A stretch of DNA of 64,000 nt from contig OY294049.1 of assembly GCA_958510825.1 (NCBI GenBank), positions 22,396,945 through 22,460,944 of the forward strand, read 5' to 3'. Positions 46,705 to 57,240 of the stretch are shown here, piece by piece; the stretch's first letter is position 1; each line of letters begins with the position of its first letter. Below the pieces are notes generated by a model that did no database searches, was not told the DNA's origin, and saw nothing but the letters and a program-made list of their open reading frames with translations. This stretch comes from Brachypterus glaber. Lineage: Eukaryota; Arthropoda; Insecta; Coleoptera; Kateretidae. Both the position numbers and the translations under genes were made by a program.

Positions 46705-47026
46705 ACACACTTTCCCATTTTTAACCTCCGCGCATAAAATGGATTTTTTATTATCAGATTCACTTTTAGCGACCTTAAAAATATACCAATTTTCACAAAA
46801 ACTACCCCAGCCTCTACTGCCTTAGGATGAACGCGGCAAATCCAGCTAGTAATACAGTCGATTTGCTATCTGGATTTGCCGCGTTCATCCTAAGGAAGAC
46901 AGTCTAAGGGAGGATTTTTTTTAAACTACCCCCCACCCCTCGGGTGTGAAATTAGAAAAAATTTATTATAAGATTCAGTTTTAGCGACCTCAAAAACCCC
47001 AATATATTAATTTAAAATGGGAAAGC
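46705..47026. repeat. Diverged copy of the 30172-type MITE with a nested hairpin
   Basis: ACCTCCGCGCATAAAATGGA, then ATTATCAGATTCAC, ACCCCTCGGGTG and the opposing GGGAAAGC end reproduce the arms and interior of the MITE at 30172. The CACTG tips are lost. A 75-bp hairpin MITE interrupts it. Confidence 0.6.
46820..46895. mobile_element. 75-bp hairpin MITE, TTAGGATGAACGCGG arms
   Basis: CCTTAGGATGAACGCGGCAA, continuing ATCCAG, is followed about 20 bases later by its exact complement ending CGCGTTCATCCTAAGG. It is GC-rich compared with the surroundings and interrupts the older repeat. Confidence 0.75.
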
Positions 47027-47488
47027 AAAAAATGAGCTTATGTGCCTTTTTATGACAAATTCGTATTAAGCATCCTAAAATACATAGAAATATGTGGGTC
47101 AGAGACTGCAATCTCTGTGTGGGTCAACCTTCAGAACAGACAACTTTTTTTTTGTGGCCGGTGTAATGAATCAGACACCTGAATCCATTCGTATAGTTCC
47201 CCCCATAAATCATAAAGTTATACTTGAGTACTTTAAGCCTTTTGTTTTTTTTTGTTCAAATTTTTTGCCACTGTATACGAACATTGTTATCTAAAGCTTA
47301 ACAATGTCGATCAAAAATTTTATAACCGCGCAATATGACTTTTCATTAAAAAATATTTATGTACTTCTATGTGTAAAGGGCCCAACCTGTCGGTTAACGT
47401 TTATGAGATAATAACTAATTATTAACTAACGGAATTAACAAACTCATTATAAGAAAAAGAAGAAGAAGAAGCAGGTGCATTAGATGTC
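47027..47488. other. No feature recognised
   Basis: No supportable gene. An AGAAGAAGAAGAAGC micro-repeat precedes the next MITE. Confidence 0.35.
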
Positions 47489-47492
47489 TTAA

Positions 47493-47637
47493 GGCCTATC
47501 CAGAAGCTTGAACAAGAAAATAAAACATAAGAATGCCATGCCGTGATTGGCTTACAAGATACATGGCGGTACATCAAGTCAATCACGGCATCGCATTGTT
47601 ATGTTTTATGTTCTTATGCGAGCCTGTGAATAAGCAT
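47493..47637. mobile_element. MITE of 145 bp flanked by TTAA, copy 2
   Basis: Same family as 3322-3465 (GGCCTATCCAGAAGCTTGAA left; ATGCCGTGATTGGCTTA inside). TTAA is at 47489-47492 and 47638-47641. Confidence 0.82.
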
Positions 47638-47780
47638 TTAATTAACGCGAAACGCCTACTTAAATTAGGTTACTTTTACGGTTTTAAAGTCGAAAATCGG
47701 CAGGGATTTGCCTTCTTTCTTTTTCGTTCGGTAAATTTTCCTTAAATTATTTATACAATATAATAGTTTAATTTTTATTA

Positions 47781-48805
47781 AGGTCGCGGTGGAGTAAGGC
47801 GTTGCGCGTTCGCTTTGTAATGCCGAAGTCGCGGGTTCGAATCCCGCCTGGGGCATGAATTTATAGTGGTGTCTTCAAAATTGCTAATTACTTACTTATT
47901 TTAACACGTATGAATATGCCATAACCAGTACCCGGCGTATTTCCAGTTATAGTCCAGGCTTTAAGTTAATAAAAGAGGCTTTACCTGGAAATAATTCAGG
48001 GAGTTAAAATTTTTGGTTTATTGGGTAGGGTTTAAGGCCGCAAATAAACAATTTTACGACATTGAACTCGATTTAGAACTGTCATTTTTTTAACGTATTT
48101 TTCACAAAAAACGGACTTTTTAAAATATCTCAGTATCGGTGCATCCTAGTACAAAAAACGTTTGATATGAAAATAAAGAGGACCAAATCTCCAACATTTT
48201 TTGTATCATGTATTTTTTTGTGCGACTTATACCTAATTCACGGCACCGCCTTAAACGTTACATTTTTCTTTATGATTTGTTTAGGAAGGTTTTTTTATGC
48301 TTAATACAATGGGGATTCAATCGAAAATCGATTTACTCGAGATAATGGGACACAAATGTGTGAATTATTAAAAAAAAAATAATAATTTTACATAAATTAA
48401 AAAGAAAGTGCCAGATAGATTTTTTTAATTTTCACCCAAAATGGGGCATGCCTAACCGACGATAAAGAACAATTTTGGTTTTTAGAAAAAAAATTAAAAA
48501 TCTAAAAACGTATAGTGTACGTTTAAGAGATATTTTAAAAATCCGTTTTTTTTTAAAACACTTTAAAAAAATAACAAATCGAGTTCAACGTCGCAAAATT
48601 GTTTTTTTTTTATTTGCGGCCCTAAAGCCTACCCAATAAACCCAAAATCAAAACTCCCTGAATTATTTCCAGGTAAAGCCTCTTTTATTGACCTGAAGAC
48701 TGGACTACAACTGGAAATATGCCGGGTATTGGCCATAACCGACACGGTTGAATGTCGGGTTGATCCTACCGAAGGGTGAATACAACCTTAAAAAAAGTAT
48801 ATAAA
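47781..48805 (+). mobile_element. tRNA-derived SINE split by a hAT-like element
   Basis: The tRNA-like head (GTCGCGGTGGAGTAAGGCGT for the A-box side, then CGCGGGTTCGAATCCCGCC as a textbook B box and T-arm) ends in CTGGGGC at 47853. The body continues to 47925 and resumes at 48732 with CGACACGGTTGAATGTCGGG and TGATCCTACCGAAGGGTGAA, ending near 48805. The anticodon-arm bases resemble a tRNA-Thr (TGT) but the stem is not well paired, so it is a SINE and not a working tRNA. Without the insertion it is about 220 bp. Confidence 0.72.
47926..48731. mobile_element. hAT-like foldback MITE, 806 bp, 8-bp target duplication
   Basis: The left end CAGTACCCGGCGTATTTCCA and the opposite-strand right end CAATACCCGGCATATTTCCA begin arms that stay complementary almost to the centre near 48325 (TCGAAAATCGATTTACTCGA). 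GCCATAAC stands at 47918-47925 and again at 48732-48739. An 8-bp duplication with CA...TG ends is the hAT signature. No transposase frame is present. Confidence 0.88.
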
Positions 48806-49312
48806 GGTTTAACCCTTCTCTGTATAACTTTATACCGATCTGGGAACTTTTCTGATGGATTGCAAATTTTTTATTATATTTTTATTGGCTGAAAAATAAT
48901 GGAGAATATACGACATGTTTTATTAACTGTGCCAGTCATAAATTTCTGTTAAAAAAATGGTTCCATAGAAATTATATAAATATAGAATATAATATTTCGG
49001 CAAAAGGATCAATCATTCTGTTTGTGACGCTAATGTTAAAGATAAATATTTATTATTTTAATCGAATAAACATAAATTTTAATTTAAATAAATATTATAA
49101 ATTATTTTTTTTAAACAACTTCAAAATTAATTTAAGTTAAACATTTAATAAATCATTATTATTAATTATTATTAGAGAGTATGTTACATATCCGTTTATT
49201 ATTATTTTTAGACTCTTAAAAATATTAATTTCCATTTAAAGTTTTAGTAGTGTCGTAACATTAAACTCTATTATGAGTTATGAGTTAACAAATAGCTATT
49301 TTCCTAACAAGT
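48806..49312. other. No feature recognised
   Basis: AT-rich with short ATTATTA tracts near 49156. Nothing else could be supported. Confidence 0.35.
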
Positions 49313-49316
49313 GTGG

Positions 49317-50304
49317 TGTCATGATCCAAATATTTTATATGGTGTTAGAATTTTTAAAATAATATTTCTTTAAGCATAGCGCAAATATAGTCTGGCTTCA
49401 CGAGATCGGCAAAGTCCGGTTTGTTCTACATTAGATCGGACCTCTTTTCGGGTTTCTTGTCGGTATAACTTAAAAGTTGTCTCATAATCTTAATTGTTTA
49501 AAAAAATCTAATTTATGAGCGAAATGATCGTTTCAGATGTCAGAAATAGTAATAACCTTGCAAATTTATGAGACTCTTTTGTCGGGGTAATTAAATATAG
49601 GCGATATCTTTATAGATATTTTGCGCTAAAAGCCTTGTCAAATAAATTTAACTATTGACCTTCTTATTAGGTATATAAACTCATGAAAAAATTCATATTG
49701 ATTCAGTTTTACTTAGAGTGTCTCCATGTCAATTTCAAAAGTGAAAATATAGTTTCTGTGAGAAATAATTTTTGAGAATTATTCTTGAATTAAAAATAGT
49801 TTTTAAAATTTTGAGACTTGTAATATCAGACATAAAAATAATGTTGGACACTTATAAATATTGTTAGTATGAACAGTACGAACCAGTTCTAATACTTACA
49901 CTAAGAAAAATGTGGACAATAAATTGGGATTTGAAAATGATTGCGAATAGTTGGGATTTCAAACATAGAATGTTTTAATTTAGAAGTATTTAATGGAAAA
50001 CTAATATATAATGGAAATTAGAATTTAAGGGCTTTGTATAGAAGTAGGACTTAGAAGTAATAATTGATCTTTCATGTTCTTGAAGAATTTATTCACATTT
50101 AATTAATATATTATTGTTAAGTTAAGAACCAATCTTTAATCTGTTTCCAAAGCGCCGCCTCGAATAAACTGATAAGTGGTTAAGTATATTCTCCGCTCCG
50201 GTATACGATAGAAGATTGTATGGCCAACCTAACTGAGTAAGTTATAATAAAAGTTATAATTAACCGCTCGGCTATAATTTACCATTATATACCACTTCAC
50301 AACA
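49317..50304 (+). mobile_element. Solo LTR, diverged, same family as 30367-37852
   Basis: It begins TGTCATGATCCAAATATTTT, keeps TATATAAA at 49672-49679, and ends CCACTTCACAACA. GTGG is at 49313-49316 and 50305-50308, a 4-bp target duplication. It is 988 bp with several deletions relative to the full LTRs, so it is older. The interior was probably lost through LTR-LTR recombination. Confidence 0.9.
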
Positions 50305-50308
50305 GTGG

Positions 50309-50985
50309 AAAGAGGCTACTTTCCGCACTAGATTGCATTTGCCTGAACGACGCGTTCAGGGTTCAGGCAAGCAATCGAGTGCGGAAAAGCTTCTTTACGC
50401 ATGCGTTAGGAAAAATATTTTTTCTACGACCGATTAAAAATTAAATATGCTTTTATATATAAGTATACTTAATTTTATTGTTATATTTTTCCAATAGAAA
50501 AACAATTAACAAACGTTAACGAAATTTAAACATTTTTATTATTGTGTGAATAAATACAACAAGAATAACATGACAGAATTAAGATATTAAACAGTTTTAA
50601 CAATTATTAAAAAGAATCTAACATTAGCTATTACCAATTCTCTTTTGGTTGAACATTAATGATAAATTTGTTGCAGTTATCATTTGCATTTGCCATTCTA
50701 TTATTCCTTCAGGTAACATTTCATCTTCTTCCTTAAGGTTTACCATTTTCTTTTATAAAAACTTTACAATTAAAATTGACAACACAATTGTAACGAACAA
50801 ACTAGCTTAGAACGCTATCCTGTTGATTAGTCGCCATGGAAACAAGTGTACTAGCCAATAATATTACACGTTCAAGCTACTTGTTTTAATAAAATAATTA
50901 TACGTGCGGAAAATACATTCTTTCCACACGCATATGCGTTCGGAAAGGGACATCTTTCCGCACGCTCGTAGAAAAAAACTATTTC
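50309..50985. repeat. Region bounded by CTTTCCGCAC repeats
   Basis: CTTTCCGCACTAGATTGC at 50320 is followed by a complex hairpin (TTGCCTGAAC, GTTCAGG and complementary GCAATCGAGTGCGGAAAAG). At the other side stand GTGCGGAAAATACATTC (50907), TTTCCACACGCATATGCG and CTTTCCGCACGCTCGTAGAA (50955). TACGCATGCG and CGCATATGCG are further small palindromes. It resembles a mobile element whose ends carry several copies of one motif. A 40-codon frame lies between the ends. Confidence 0.5.
50624..50746 (-). CDS. Possible 40-residue small protein, unknown
   Basis: On the minus strand the frame starts MVNLKEEDEMLPEGIIEWQM and ends LSLMFNQKRIGNS before TAA. The N-terminal half is acidic (EED, E, E), the C-terminus basic, and it is predicted to be soluble. 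It differs sharply from the low-complexity frames typical of this DNA. A second ATG (MATNQQDSVLS, then stop) lies about 90 bp upstream at 50837. It sits between the CTTTCCGCAC-bearing ends of the element at 50309-50985, so it may be the element's product or cargo. No family is recognised. Confidence 0.35.
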   Translation of the reverse strand: MVNLKEEDEMLPEGIIEWQMQMITATNLSLMFNQKRIGNS

Positions 50986-51365
50986 AATGCATTGAAATAA
51001 TTTTCCGTCATATTTAAAAAATAAAAAATAAATCATGAACTAAATGTCTAGGTAAATTGTATTAATTACTTTTATATGGCAAAATAAACAAGCGGCAACT
51101 GCAGTAATTTAAAAGATTTCGACCCCTTTACGTTTTATTGCACACCGGGCTCAAATTGGATCAAAAATTGTTTGCATTTTTAACAAACAACAAAACCCAT
51201 GAGCGCTGTTTAAAGTTTTTAAATTATTTTGTAAGCATTTTCGCTATAACAGCATATTGTCTCAAGTATTTTTTTAATAGAGGAAATCTGCCCTGCAAGA
51301 CGCAATTATTTCAAAACCGGACACTGTTACTGAAAAAAAGATAAAAAAGTTATTGCAATAACCTT
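50986..51365. other. No feature recognised
   Basis: AT-rich, no supportable gene or repeat. Confidence 0.35.
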
Positions 51366-51394
51366 TTAAGGACGGTTTTTTTGGACGACTATTT

Positions 51395-51710
51395 GCCTCC
51401 CAGATGACAAAAATTGCAGGACTGGACGGACACACCAGACGCGTCGGTTATATCCGATACTGCTGAATATAACCGACATTGGCCTACATAGCATGATAGC
51501 ATCTGGTGTCGGCTTAATCCGGCGGCCGTCTGTGGATCCCAAATTTTTTTTAGTGTGTCGGTTATACACGTAGCAATCCAAGGACAATGTTAGACATGTC
51601 GGATATTTTCGACAGTCGTCTGTGACCCAAATTATGCACTGTCGGATATATCCGTCTATCATCCTTAAATGGTTAATTACATATTTCTGTAACCAAATAT
51701 CGATGCGTCG
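51395..51710. repeat. Degenerate repeat of GTCGGTTATATCCGA-type motifs
   Basis: GTCGGTTATATCCGA (51446), complement-like TATAACCGACA (51468), GTGTCGGTTATA (51555), GTCGGATATTTTCGACA (51598) and GTCGGATATATCCG (51634) recur with CGTCTGTG spacers. It is GC-richer than its neighbours. An open 116-codon frame crosses it on the minus strand but looks like repeat translation. Confidence 0.5.
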
Positions 51711-51716
51711 GTGCAA

Positions 51717-53747
51717 TACGTGCTGTTAGCTATTAGAGCATTGCATGTGACATACAATGTAGGCTCTATTTATCCTACTTCTTAATATTTTCTTATATAC
51801 TCCTTATTTGTTTTAAGGATAATGCAACCTACCTATAAATATTTTATTAGTTCGTATTATTAGTTGAGTTATGAAATGTATAAAATTGATAAGAATTTTA
51901 TTCGAAATAAAATTTTATTCTTGCAAATTTGAATATTATATTTGAAAGAAAGAACACTAACTTTACAGTAACTTTTACAGGGCTCTTTTTCTTCATACAT
52001 GTGAATAAAATTTTAAAATATGGAAAGGCGCTGCATTTTCATATACACAGAAAAATAATATCTTAATCAAGTATATTTATTTGATAGTATATAATTTTCA
52101 TTAGGTACACCAAGAAAATCATAAGACTGAAATTTGGCAAATGAAAAAAACCATAAAAACCACCTGTGCTCGAACCGCAATCTTGCATAACTAAAATTAC
52201 TTATTTTCTTATAATGACTTAATGCACACAGTTTTATCTGTAAGATCTGTATATAAATCTTAATAAATATATAGATATTAATTATATTTGAATATAAGAA
52301 CAAACTGTATTATTAATACATTTATTTAGGGTCACTTGCAGCAACGATAGTTTGTCTTTAAAGATGGATTAAATTGACGACTAACCAATCAGAAAGTAGA
52401 ATTTTTAACTTAAACTCACTTTAGTCTAGATGATCTCCGTTTAAAAGTTGGTGCACAGAGAGAAATAATTACTTAAAACAATTACGAAATATTTGGATCA
52501 AGTGGCTCAAAAGTTTTTATATCCGCAAGTATGTTAAGAAGTATAATATTTTACTTAATTGAAGTTAAATGCGCATCCTACTTAGACCAAGCGATTGAAA
52601 CTTAATCAAATAAAAGTGCTTTGTTTGAATAATATGATTGTCTGTATTGAGTTTTAAAGGTCGCAAGTAGATATTTATACTAAGCACGGTTTAAAATATT
52701 AAAATTAATAAAATACTAATACTTATTTCTTAGGGACAAATACTGAATAGGTACTACTTACAATTGAGACAAATTACACAGACCAACAAGGATTTTGTGA
52801 TCGGATGTTTTTTTTTTCTGGCTTAGTTAAGACACATTTTTTTGTATTCATCACGTATAATTTTTTTCAGCTAGTTGTAAGCTATGCCAAAAACCGGATT
52901 CTTTAACATTAAGTATAGAATTTTTAAGTTATGGACATTGGACTATATCCACATAATCAAATTGACACATTTTTAAAAAGATCTAAACCAAAATAAAATT
53001 TTGGACCACCCTGGCGCAGAAATTTTTTATTGAAATTTTTCGTTATTTTATTCTAAATTAGTGATATCAAAACTAGCAAAAAATCAGAAAGAATTTGGTT
53101 CCTGTGTTTTTTTCGTGGTCCACAGTGCAGTTGTGCAAAACCCTTACGTGAGGGACAAAAAGGGAAGTTATATTCGAAATCAACATAACTAAATTACCCG
53201 AAATGAGCGGTCAGATCCAAATCAACTTTCAAAAGTTAAAAATTTGTTGGGCTTTGTTATATATATTTTTTTAATTAGTTAAATATGTTTTTTCACTACT
53301 AGCTTTAGAACATGCCATTATTTATCATGTTTTCAAAATGTGAAATCAATTTTCTTCACCTATAACAATAATAATTTTTTTTCTCCTAGTAGGAGTAAAT
53401 TTTATAAACAATTGATTTCTGTCACTTTAGATATTTCAGTTCTTTGTGCAATTTTTACTAATTAAACCCAAGAAAATAGCTTTAAATAACTTTCTATTTA
53501 TTAAATATAATTAATTATAATTATTACCAATTAATACAATCAATAATTAGCTAAATATTATGAAAAAAAAAACATTTTAAAAACTAAATTTTTAAACGTC
53601 AGTTCAAAGTATTTATTTGAGCAAATGTCATTGATCAAGGCTACTTGATTTTTATGAAAATTTCAAGAAATATAATTTCTGTTAATTTATTTTATTATTT
53701 GAATAAAAATAGTTAAATAGTGCTAGTAGTGAAAAAACTAATATATA
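51717..53747. other. Long AT-rich stretch, nothing recognised
   Basis: No gene, RNA gene or transposon border could be supported across these 2 kb. Confidence 0.35.
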
Positions 53748-53866
53748 AACCACGGTATATAAGACTATTATAGCCTCGAACTCTTAAATCCTTTGCTGCT
53801 ACGCAGCTCGGGATTTAATAAGCTCGGCTATAAAAATTTTTTTCTCTACCTTGGTATATAATAAGT
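53748..53866. repeat. Small MITE-like hairpin, ACCACGGTATATAA end
   Basis: ACCACGGTATATAAGACTAT and, on the opposite strand at the right, ATTATATACCAAGGTAGAG enclose an inner hairpin (TATAGCCTCGAACTCTTAAATCC with its imperfect complement GGATTTAATAAGCTCGGCTATA). Confidence 0.5.
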
Positions 53867-54054
53867 ATCCAACACAAATATCACATATTTTTCTCTGTGC
53901 GTAGCGCATTAACATATCCTGACCTAGTTTAAATTACCTCAATTTTTCTTGTCTAAATTGTATATTTTAGTGCGGAAACATCAAATTTAATTTTAAAATT
54001 TTACTGTAATAAAGCCATTCTAGTATTTTCCCTGCACAATATTTTACAGGAATG

Positions 54055-54146
54055 GTATTATAACACAGGCCCACAAAAATAAATAAAAATTTTAATTACC
54101 CTTAACCAGACTATATTTTTGAGCGCTGAAAATAAATTTGACAGTT
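54055..54146 (-). repeat. CACAGGCCCACAAAA-family end
   Basis: CACAGGCCCACAAAAATAAA leading to GAGCGCTGAAAATAAATTTG and ACAGTT is the opposite-strand match of 42600-42715. It directly precedes the next foldback element. Confidence 0.5.
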
Positions 54147-54233
54147 AAAAATATCCCCCCACTCGGCGGGCTTGGATCAACTTTAAAACAAAAGTCCTTG
54201 CACCGGTGGGATTTTTTCATAAATCTCTTCTAC

Positions 54234-55247
54234 TTAAAAAATAGAACGCAAATTCTACAAATTGAGAACAGTTTAAGCTCTAAAAGAACTGTAAGGACTG
54301 GAACTCCACAGGGCACTGTTCTCGGTCCTCTACTTTTTATTTTATATGTCAATAGCATTTTTCTACAAGTTTCAGATGAATTGATAGTATCGTTTGCCGA
54401 TGACACGGTAGTTTATATCGAGGGAAACTCTTGGTCGGAATTGAAGATTACAGCGGAAAGATGTTTACAAAAATTAAGTAACTGGTTTAATCACAAATTA
54501 TTAAAAATTAATTACTCTAAATCCAAGTTTCTCATATTTTCCTCTTACAAAAAAACAGTACCAGAACTAAATAGCTTAAAAATTCATAGTAATTGCTCAA
54601 ATGTGTTTAACTGTACGTGTACGATTATAGAAAAAGCTGAACATGTTAAATATTTAGGTCTCACCATAGATTGCCATCTCAGATGGAACAATCACATCTC
54701 AGACGTCTGTAATAAATTGAGGAAGGTAATATATTGTTTCAATATTTTAAAACACGTTCTTTCATTAAAATTATTAAAAGTAATTTATTTTGCATTTTGT
54801 CAGTCTCTTTTAGAATATGGGTTAATTGTCTGGGGCGCAACGTGTAAAAGTACTCTAAAAAATCTGGAGGTAATTCAAAAAAAAATTATTAAAATAATAT
54901 TAAGTAAACCGCGGCGATATTCAACTGAACAACTATTTAACGAATTTAAAGTAATGGATATTAAAGAACTGTACGCACTGTCTTTAATGAAATATTATTA
55001 TAAAAACAAAAACTGCGTAAATATATTAAATCACCAGCACAATACACGTCAAAAAGCAGATATGCAATCAAATATAAACAACGTAAGAAAATTAATTGGA
55101 ATAAAAAATTTTACATTTCATGTAAGAAAAATCTTTAATATGTTACCCTTAGAATTTAAAACTTGTTCATATACGTATAAGTCTTTTTCAAAAAAAACAA
55201 AAATTTGGATTTTACAAAATAAGGAAGCTGTTAAAAATATGTTATAA
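54234..55247 (+). pseudogene. LINE reverse transcriptase, C-terminal two thirds
   Basis: About 337 codons remain open to the natural stop. Visible motifs in order are TGTPQGTVLGPLLFILYVNS (RT motif with the conserved PQG), VSFADDTVVY (catalytic FADD), an SKS-like segment, YLGLTIDCHLRWNNHI (the YLG motif) and a C-terminal region with ECG-like SLLEYGLIVWG and VIQKKIIKIILSKPRRYSTE. These belong to non-LTR retrotransposons of the CR1/Jockey group, which reverse-transcribe their RNA at a nicked target. The endonuclease and the N-terminal RT motifs are missing. The open frame extends 32 codons further left, but those come from the foldback arm and are not LINE. Clade is not certain. Confidence 0.88.
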
Positions 55248-55574
55248 AAGGAGTATCTAATAAGGGAAAAGAAAAATACCTACCTACTTTTGCAGTAAAG
55301 AATACAAATTAATATATTTTAATATATATACATATATACACTATAATAATACTAATAGTACATAACACACAAGCTATTTATAGCTTTCGTGATATAATTA
55401 TTAAAATTATAACTTAAATATACAAAAAAAAAAATAATACACCTTGTCTCACCTATAAAAAAAAATTAAGGTATTTATATTTTATTAAATAATAGGTACA
55501 AAAATATTATTTGTTAGATTATTGTAATTGTAAAAATGTGTGTAATAATAAAATAAAATAAAATAAAATAAAAT
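54234..55574 (+). mobile_element. Non-LTR retrotransposon, 5'-truncated, CR1/Jockey-like
   Basis: A reverse transcriptase fragment, about 300 bp of 3' untranslated sequence and a terminal (AAAAT)n tail ending at 55574 form a typical truncated LINE copy. The insertion point in the foldback arm is clear on both sides, and the undisturbed right arm gives the empty site. Confidence 0.85.
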
Positions 55575-56329
55575 GTCTCACGAGTATTTAGGTATTGTCA
55601 ATATGAAAATAATTGGTAGAGGGATTCGTAAGATAAATCGAATTTGATTTGTTTTTATATTTTTTTCAGTGTTTATTTGAGAAATTTTGTAGAATATATT
55701 TGTTTTTATTGACATTTGTTTCTAAGTCATTTAAAATCAACATTGATAAAACTTATTTTTTAATCAAGTAACCTGCTGTAACATGTTGAGATATTTAAAA
55801 AATTTAAAATAATTTAAAATTAGCTAAACGCCATGTACAAATTTTATGTTAGAATATTACCACAAAATGGCTCTAAGTACCAGAACACAATATCTATAGA
55901 ATAAAATAACAATAAAAACAAATATGAGGTTTGTTAATTTTGATTTTAAATAATTTAGAAAAAAAAATAAAATTAAAAACAAAGATATTCTACAAAATTG
56001 ATTAAAAAATAAACTCTTTCGATATCCGTAATAATAATTAAACATGCAAGGAAAAAATATAAAAACAAATTAAATTCGATTTATCTGACGAATTCCTCTA
56101 CCGATTATTTTTATATTTAAAATAAATACTTGTGAGACATCGTAGAAGATATTTATGAAAAAATCCCATCGGTGCAAGGACTTTTGTTTTAAAGTTGACC
56201 CAAGCCCGCCGTGCCCAATTTTTTTTTTTGAACTACATAAAAAATGGAAGAGCCGGCTCCAGATCTTTAAAGTAGCACCTAAACTAGTAAGTTTTTGCTG
56301 TTGTGCCACTTTTAATCTGTTGAGATCTA

Positions 56330-56760
56330 CACTGTAAAAAGTAAACTGAATATTCAGTTACAAATGGATAGGAAATCTGAAGTTATTATCCTATACAATT
56401 GTACTTTAATATTTGTTAAAAACACACAACACTTCATGTCAGTCCTTAAATATTAAATTACGTGACTTTAGAACTAAAGTGTTTTAAAAAAAAATTAAAT
56501 TACATTTGTAAGAGATCGTAACTTTCTATCCATTCGTAACTAAAGATTCAGTTACAAATAATACGAAGTTATGATACTATACAAATGTACTTTAATTTTT
56601 GTTAAAAACACTATAGTTCTGAAGTCACTTACTTTAATATTCAAAAACGCACATGGAATGTTGCGTGTTTTTAACAAAAACTAAAGTACCATTGTATAGG
56701 ATAATAACTTCCGATTTCCTATCCATTTGTAACTGAATATTCAGTTTACTTTTTACAGTG
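56330..56760. mobile_element. TA-flanked palindromic MITE, CACTGTAAAAAG termini
   Basis: The 431-bp element begins CACTGTAAAAAGTAAACTGA and its opposite-strand right end is CACTGTAAAAAGTAAACTGA. TA is at 56328-56329 and 56761-56762. Arms of about 80 bp (AATATTCAGTTACAAATGGA, TAGGAAATC, AAGTTATTATCCTATACAAT) are nearly identical. No protein. Confidence 0.9.
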
Positions 56761-56762
56761 TA

Positions 56763-57239
56763 TACTTTATCCAAGTTTCAGCCATGTGTGGCTGAAACCA
56801 GATTTTTTATTGTGAAATTCGTCTTCCGCTCCCAAAAATACGTAAGACAAATATACTGTGGATAAGAGTTATTGGCTTTTTTGTGTGCCTGTGTAATTAA
56901 ATGTATACAAAGTTTTGAATAACATCGTAATAGCTTCTATTGTTCGTAATTTGACCTTTTACTGTTCCAAAATGTTGTCACAATACAGAAAATTGGTTAA
57001 ATTCTACTACACAAATCAGTTTTTATTTAGGATGATTTCGTTCTTAATGCACACCCGATTTTTTACATAAATAATAAATATAAAATTATTGAGCAAGAAT
57101 TTGTAAAAGCAGAAATTACCTTTAATCAAGATATATTTTTTTAATTAAAAAAAAAAATAGACTTCTTGAAGAACACAACGTTTTTCACCTAAAAACTTAA
57201 ATTTGACAACTATAAAAAAAAAGTCAAAAATAATGTGAG
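56763..57239. other. AT-rich stretch
   Basis: TTTTTTGTGTGCCTGTGT at 56878 is an isolated end of the CACAGGCCCACAAAA family. Nothing else was recognised. Confidence 0.4.
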
Positions 57240-57240
57240 G

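Larger units (their letters stand above)
54155..56215. mobile_element. Foldback element, CGGCGGGCTTGG ends, split by a LINE
   Basis: The left arm CGGCGGGCTTGGATCAACTT and the opposite-strand right arm CGGCGGGCTTGGGTCAACTT agree through AAACAAAAGTCCTTGCACCG and TTTTTTCATAAAT. The left arm stops at CTTCTAC (54233) and resumes at ATGTCTCACGAGTATTTA (55573), matching the uninterrupted right arm CTTCTACGATGTCTCACAAG (opposite strand, 56140-56121). Without the LINE it is about 720 bp. Confidence 0.8.

Noticed and set aside
47781..47853. Functional tRNA-Thr gene
   Set aside because: The B box is good, but the anticodon and acceptor stems do not pair properly and SINE body sequence follows.
47665..47856. 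Frame with AGFEPATSALQSERATP
   Set aside because: This peptide is a well-known spurious translation of the antisense of a tRNA-like sequence; the DNA is the SINE head at 47781.
51366..51716. 116-codon minus-strand frame
   Set aside because: It spans degenerate GTCGGATAT-type repeats and shows no recognisable domain.
54138..54233. The first 32 codons of the LINE frame as part of the protein
   Set aside because: These bases belong to the foldback arm, as shown by their inverted copy at 56141-56215.
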